From assembly GCA_028712365.1 (NCBI GenBank), contig JAQTQE010000001.1:1-52415 (forward strand): a DNA stretch of 52,415 nucleotides, given 5' to 3'. Numbering within the stretch: position 1 is the stretch's first letter; the number at the start of each line of letters is the position of its first letter. Of the stretch, positions 50,440 through 52,415 are shown piece after piece. The position numbers and the translations under genes were made by a program. This DNA is from a bacterium. Lineage in GTDB: Bacteria; CAYTYR01; UBA6262. The notes beneath the pieces were generated by a model that saw only the letters and a program-made list of their open reading frames with translations, searched no databases and had not been told where the DNA came from.

Positions 50440-50916
50440 ATGAAACGCCGTACCCAGAAATTAAATAAGCGCATAAAAAGACTGCTAAGGAAGGCCATTC
50501 GAGTCCAATATAAGGGCTTTACCTTAGTGGAACTTTTGATTGTTATAGTCATTATCGGTATTTTGGCGGCAGTAGTTATCTCCAGATTCACCGGTGCTAC
50601 GAAAGATGCCAAAGAAGGCAGTTTGAAAGCCAACCTCAGCGGTTTGCGGAGCCAGATCGAAATATACCGGGCCCGTTCAGTCAGCGATAGCTATCCCACT
50701 AATTTGCAAGCCCTCGTAACCGAAGGCTACATCAGAAAAATACCCCAGGATCCTTTCTATAAGAAAAGTACCGAGTATACTGCTTTACAGGCTGCCGGTA
50801 TAGGCGGCTGGGTCTATTCCAACGCTACAGGTCAGGTGTACGTGGACATACCCAGCAATGATCCGGCCGGTTTGCCTAAGGATACTTCTTGGGGTGATGT
50901 GTACAGTGTCTGGTAA
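50440..50916 (+). CDS. Type IV pilin / GspG-like major pseudopilin 1
   Basis: 158 residues. A long, very basic leader (26 residues, MKRRTQKLNKRIKRLLRKAI...) ends YKG before FTLVELLIVIVIIGILAAVV, the prepilin peptidase site and N-methylated hydrophobic helix. The globular part (YPTNLQALVTEGYIRKIPQDPF) resembles GspG-type pseudopilins and ends in WGDVYSVW. It is assembled into a pilus or pseudopilus by PilB/PilC. An alternative downstream start would give a standard short leader, but no other in-frame ATG precedes the cleavage site, and ggagg lies well placed before 50440. It differs from the three pilins that follow. Confidence 0.92.
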   Translation: MKRRTQKLNKRIKRLLRKAIRVQYKGFTLVELLIVIVIIGILAAVVISRFTGATKDAKEGSLKANLSGLRSQIEIYRARSVSDSYPTNLQALVTEGYIRKIPQDPFYKKSTEYTALQAAGIGGWVYSNATGQVYVDIPSNDPAGLPKDTSWGDVYSVW

Positions 50917-51022
50917 GACCGCTCTTTATACTTGATATCGACGTTTGAAGACTATATAGGCATTTAGTCAAGATAAGATGGATATCTTTGACAACAGAAT
51001 AGATTAGATTAAGGAGGACGTT

Positions 51023-51211
51023 ATGTTTGCAGGATTTTTGCAGCGGCTGATAAAAAAGACCAATGTGTTCGCTATGGTGATAGATATCATTGATCTTCAA
51101 GATGGCCGCTATTTTTATTTTATTTGCTTGCCAATAAATAATGGTTTATGTTATACTTATCAAGTGCAGTCTATTTATTTCAAAAAGGAGGGAGGTGAAA
51201 CAATATGTTAA
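51023..51211 (+). CDS. Possible small protein upstream of pilin 2
   Basis: 62 residues (starts MFAGFLQRLIKKTNVFAMVI) behind an excellent aaggagg ribosome site. It contains hydrophobic patches and three Cys but matches nothing I know. Its end overlaps the pilin 2 start by 7 bases, so ribosomes could couple the two. Against it: a promoter (51128-51157) lies within it, and the sequence could simply be the pilin leader. A leader peptide regulating the pilin is possible. Confidence 0.35.
   Translation: MFAGFLQRLIKKTNVFAMVIDIIDLQDGRYFYFICLPINNGLCYTYQVQSIYFKKEGGETIC
51128..51157 (+). promoter_or_regulatory. Promoter candidate for pilin 2
   Basis: ttgcca (51128-51133), 18-base spacer, tatact (51152-51157), about 48 bases before the pilin 2 ATG. 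Confidence 0.5.
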
Positions 51212-51702
51212 ATAAAATGAAGAATAGTAAGGGCTTTACCCTGGTAGAACTGTTAATCGTTATCGTCATCTTAGGTATTTTGGCGGCTATCGTTATCGCC
51301 AGATTCGCTGGCGCGACCAAGGAAACAAAGGAAGCCAGCTTAAAGGGTAATCTGCGGACTATCAGGTCTTCTCTGGAAATTTATAAGGCTAATTCCAAGG
51401 CCAACGTCTATCCCAGCACTTTGGATGATCTCTGGAAAGGAACCAATAGCGATGTGGACAGCAAGACGTTCTTGGAAAGAATACCGGTCGACCCGTTCTT
51501 TAAGAAGAAAACTGTTTATGCCGCGACCGTGTCCTTTGATCCGACTGAAATTGCCACTGACCGGGATGCGAAGATCACCGGCGGCGGTGGTTGGGCATAT
51601 GATTCCCTGACCGGAAGAATATGCGCTAACTATAAGTCCACTGATACCACTTCTGGCGATCCGATCGATACCAGTTGGGGCGTCAAGTATAATCTCTGGT
51701 AA
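51205..51702 (+). CDS. GspG-like pilin 2
   Basis: 165 residues, short leader MLNKMKNSKG cut before FTLVELLIVIVILGILAAIV. The middle (NVYPSTLDDLWKGTNSDVDS, FLERIPVDPFFKKK) is GspG-like. The C-terminal part has GGGGWAYDSLTGRICANYKS and ends WGVKYNLW. The ribosome site ggagggaggtga gives a near-perfect match to the 16S tail, so high expression is expected. The 5' coding end (about 80 bases from the GFTLVE codons) is almost identical in DNA to the next two copies, while the middle differs. Confidence 0.93.
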   Translation: MLNKMKNSKGFTLVELLIVIVILGILAAIVIARFAGATKETKEASLKGNLRTIRSSLEIYKANSKANVYPSTLDDLWKGTNSDVDSKTFLERIPVDPFFKKKTVYAATVSFDPTEIATDRDAKITGGGGWAYDSLTGRICANYKSTDTTSGDPIDTSWGVKYNLW

Positions 51703-51749
51703 AGTTTAGGTTCTATGTAAAAGCTAACAGGAAGGGAGGTGAAACAAAC

Positions 51750-52247
51750 ATGTTAAGTAAATTGAGAAACCGGAAGGGCTTTACCCTGGTAGAACTGTTA
51801 ATCGTTATCGTCATCTTAGGTATTTTGGCAGCTATCGTTATCGCCAGATTTGCCGGTGCTACCAAGGAAAGCAAAGAATCCAACTTGAAGGGAAACCTGC
51901 GTACCATCAGGTCTTCACTGGAGACTTACAAAGCGAACTCCAAGAGTAACAGCTATCCGTCCAATCTGGATGATCTCTGGAGAGGGACCGCGGCTGATGT
52001 AGACAGTAAGACATTCTTGGAAAGAATACCCATTGACCCATTCTACAGGTTTAATTCGGTTTACGTTGCTACTGCCATATTCAGCCCGATAGACGCGGCT
52101 ACTGACCGGGATGCTAATATCACCGGCGGTGGTGGCTGGGCATATGATTCCCTGACCGGGAGAGTATGCGCTAACTATAAGTCTACCGATACTACGGCCG
52201 GCGATCCATTGGATACCAGCTGGGGTGTAGAGTATAACATTTGGTAA
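51750..52247 (+). CDS. GspG-like pilin 3
   Basis: 165 residues, leader MLSKLRNRKG before FTLVELLIVIVILGILAAIV. Same length and layout as pilin 2; the C-terminal GGGGWAYDSLTGRVCANYKS and end WGVEYNIW are conserved. The region around residues 100-120 (DPFYRFNSVYVATAIFSPID) differs from pilin 2 (DPFFKKKTVYAATVSFDPTE). It is preceded by gggaggtgaaac. Probably arose by tandem duplication. Confidence 0.93.
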   Translation: MLSKLRNRKGFTLVELLIVIVILGILAAIVIARFAGATKESKESNLKGNLRTIRSSLETYKANSKSNSYPSNLDDLWRGTAADVDSKTFLERIPIDPFYRFNSVYVATAIFSPIDAATDRDANITGGGGWAYDSLTGRVCANYKSTDTTAGDPLDTSWGVEYNIW

Positions 52248-52292
52248 GGGCAAGAAAGAGTAAAATCTAGAAAGGAAGGAGGTGAAACAAAC

Positions 52293-52415
52293 ATGTTAAG
52301 TAAATTGAGAAACCGGAAGGGCTTTACCCTGGTAGAACTGTTAATCGTTATCGTCATCTTAGGTATTTTGGCAGCTATCGTTATCGCCAGATTTGCCGGT
52401 GCTACCAAGGAAAGC
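52293..52415 (+). CDS. GspG-like pilin 4 (runs off the window end)
   Basis: Only the first 41 codons are present. All 123 bases are identical to the start of pilin 3, and the upstream ggaggtgaaacaaac also matches. The ribosome site aaggaggtga (52277-52286) fully complements the usual 16S tail. The array continues beyond the window. Confidence 0.92.
   Translation, partial: MLSKLRNRKGFTLVELLIVIVILGILAAIVIARFAGATKES

Noticed and set aside
51205-52415. Direct repeats suggestive of a CRISPR or tandem repeat array
   Set aside because: The repeated blocks are the conserved 5' ends of pilin genes, about 540 bases apart, within intact reading frames.

Overview
The window looks like a chromosomal contig from an uncultured Gram-negative (diderm) bacterium. 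The diderm call rests on a PorV/PorQ-like outer-membrane protein, a small secreted barrel-like protein, an HtrA periplasmic protease, and a PilB/PilC/pilin apparatus. Type III glutamine synthetase, Kelch/FlgD-Ig secreted proteins, TMTC-like TPR membrane proteins and very large PAS sensors are a mix often seen in candidate phyla such as Elusimicrobiota, Omnitrophota or Desantisbacteria. That placement is inference only. Nearly every gene lies on the + strand; one gene is on the - strand. I saw no rRNA, tRNA or CRISPR, and no gene-free stretch over 300 bases.

Region 1 (1-3050) is an accessory Rhs/polymorphic-toxin locus. It holds the 3' end of an Rhs gene, an IS200-like (REP-associated) tyrosine transposase bounded by a perfect 34-bp inverted repeat, and a second headless Rhs core end with its own toxin-like tip. 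A small gene coupled to that tip is a candidate immunity gene. A degenerate third copy of the repeat follows, then a terminator. Region 2 (3080-14690) is metabolism and transport: glycerol kinase, a cupin, a nucleobase deaminase, a secreted barrel-like protein with a GH26-like enzyme, a ZnuABC-type metal importer, a P-type ATPase and GlnN.

Region 3 (14916-23202) is a four-gene signalling operon. It has a nine-PAS protein with no output domain, a membrane PAS protein ending in the same coiled-coil motif, a Cache-HAMP-PAS-PAS histidine kinase with a degenerate GGDEF tail, and a CheY-like receiver. Region 4 (23313-29437) holds a secreted glycosidase whose start site lies in a long-range hairpin, then a proteostasis set: Hsp20, Lon, an archaemetzincin-fold protein that has lost all three catalytic-zinc histidines, and a GAF-PAS histidine kinase. 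Region 5 (29491-36588) holds a PorV-like TPR protein, a Kelch/FlgD-Ig secreted protein, a class III adenylate cyclase, a DUF3307 membrane protein and HtrA.

Region 6 (36697-45418) is a membrane glycan/lipid-modification cluster: a TMTC-like GT-C TPR protein, two alkaline-phosphatase-superfamily membrane enzymes, a metallophosphoesterase nested antisense between them with overlaps at both ends, and an ArnT-like GT-C protein. Region 7 (45399-52415) is a type IV pilus/type II secretion-like operon: PilB, a membrane GAF-HD-GYP protein, PilC, and a tandem array of at least four GspG-like pilins. The last three pilins share nearly identical 5' ends and differ in the middle.

Strongest leads: the Rhs tip cassette bracketed by transposase-associated repeats; the pseudo-archaemetzincin next to Lon; the output-less PAS arrays sharing a terminal motif; the HK-degenerate GGDEF fusion; the CATG-overlapping divergent genes; and the expanding pilin array.
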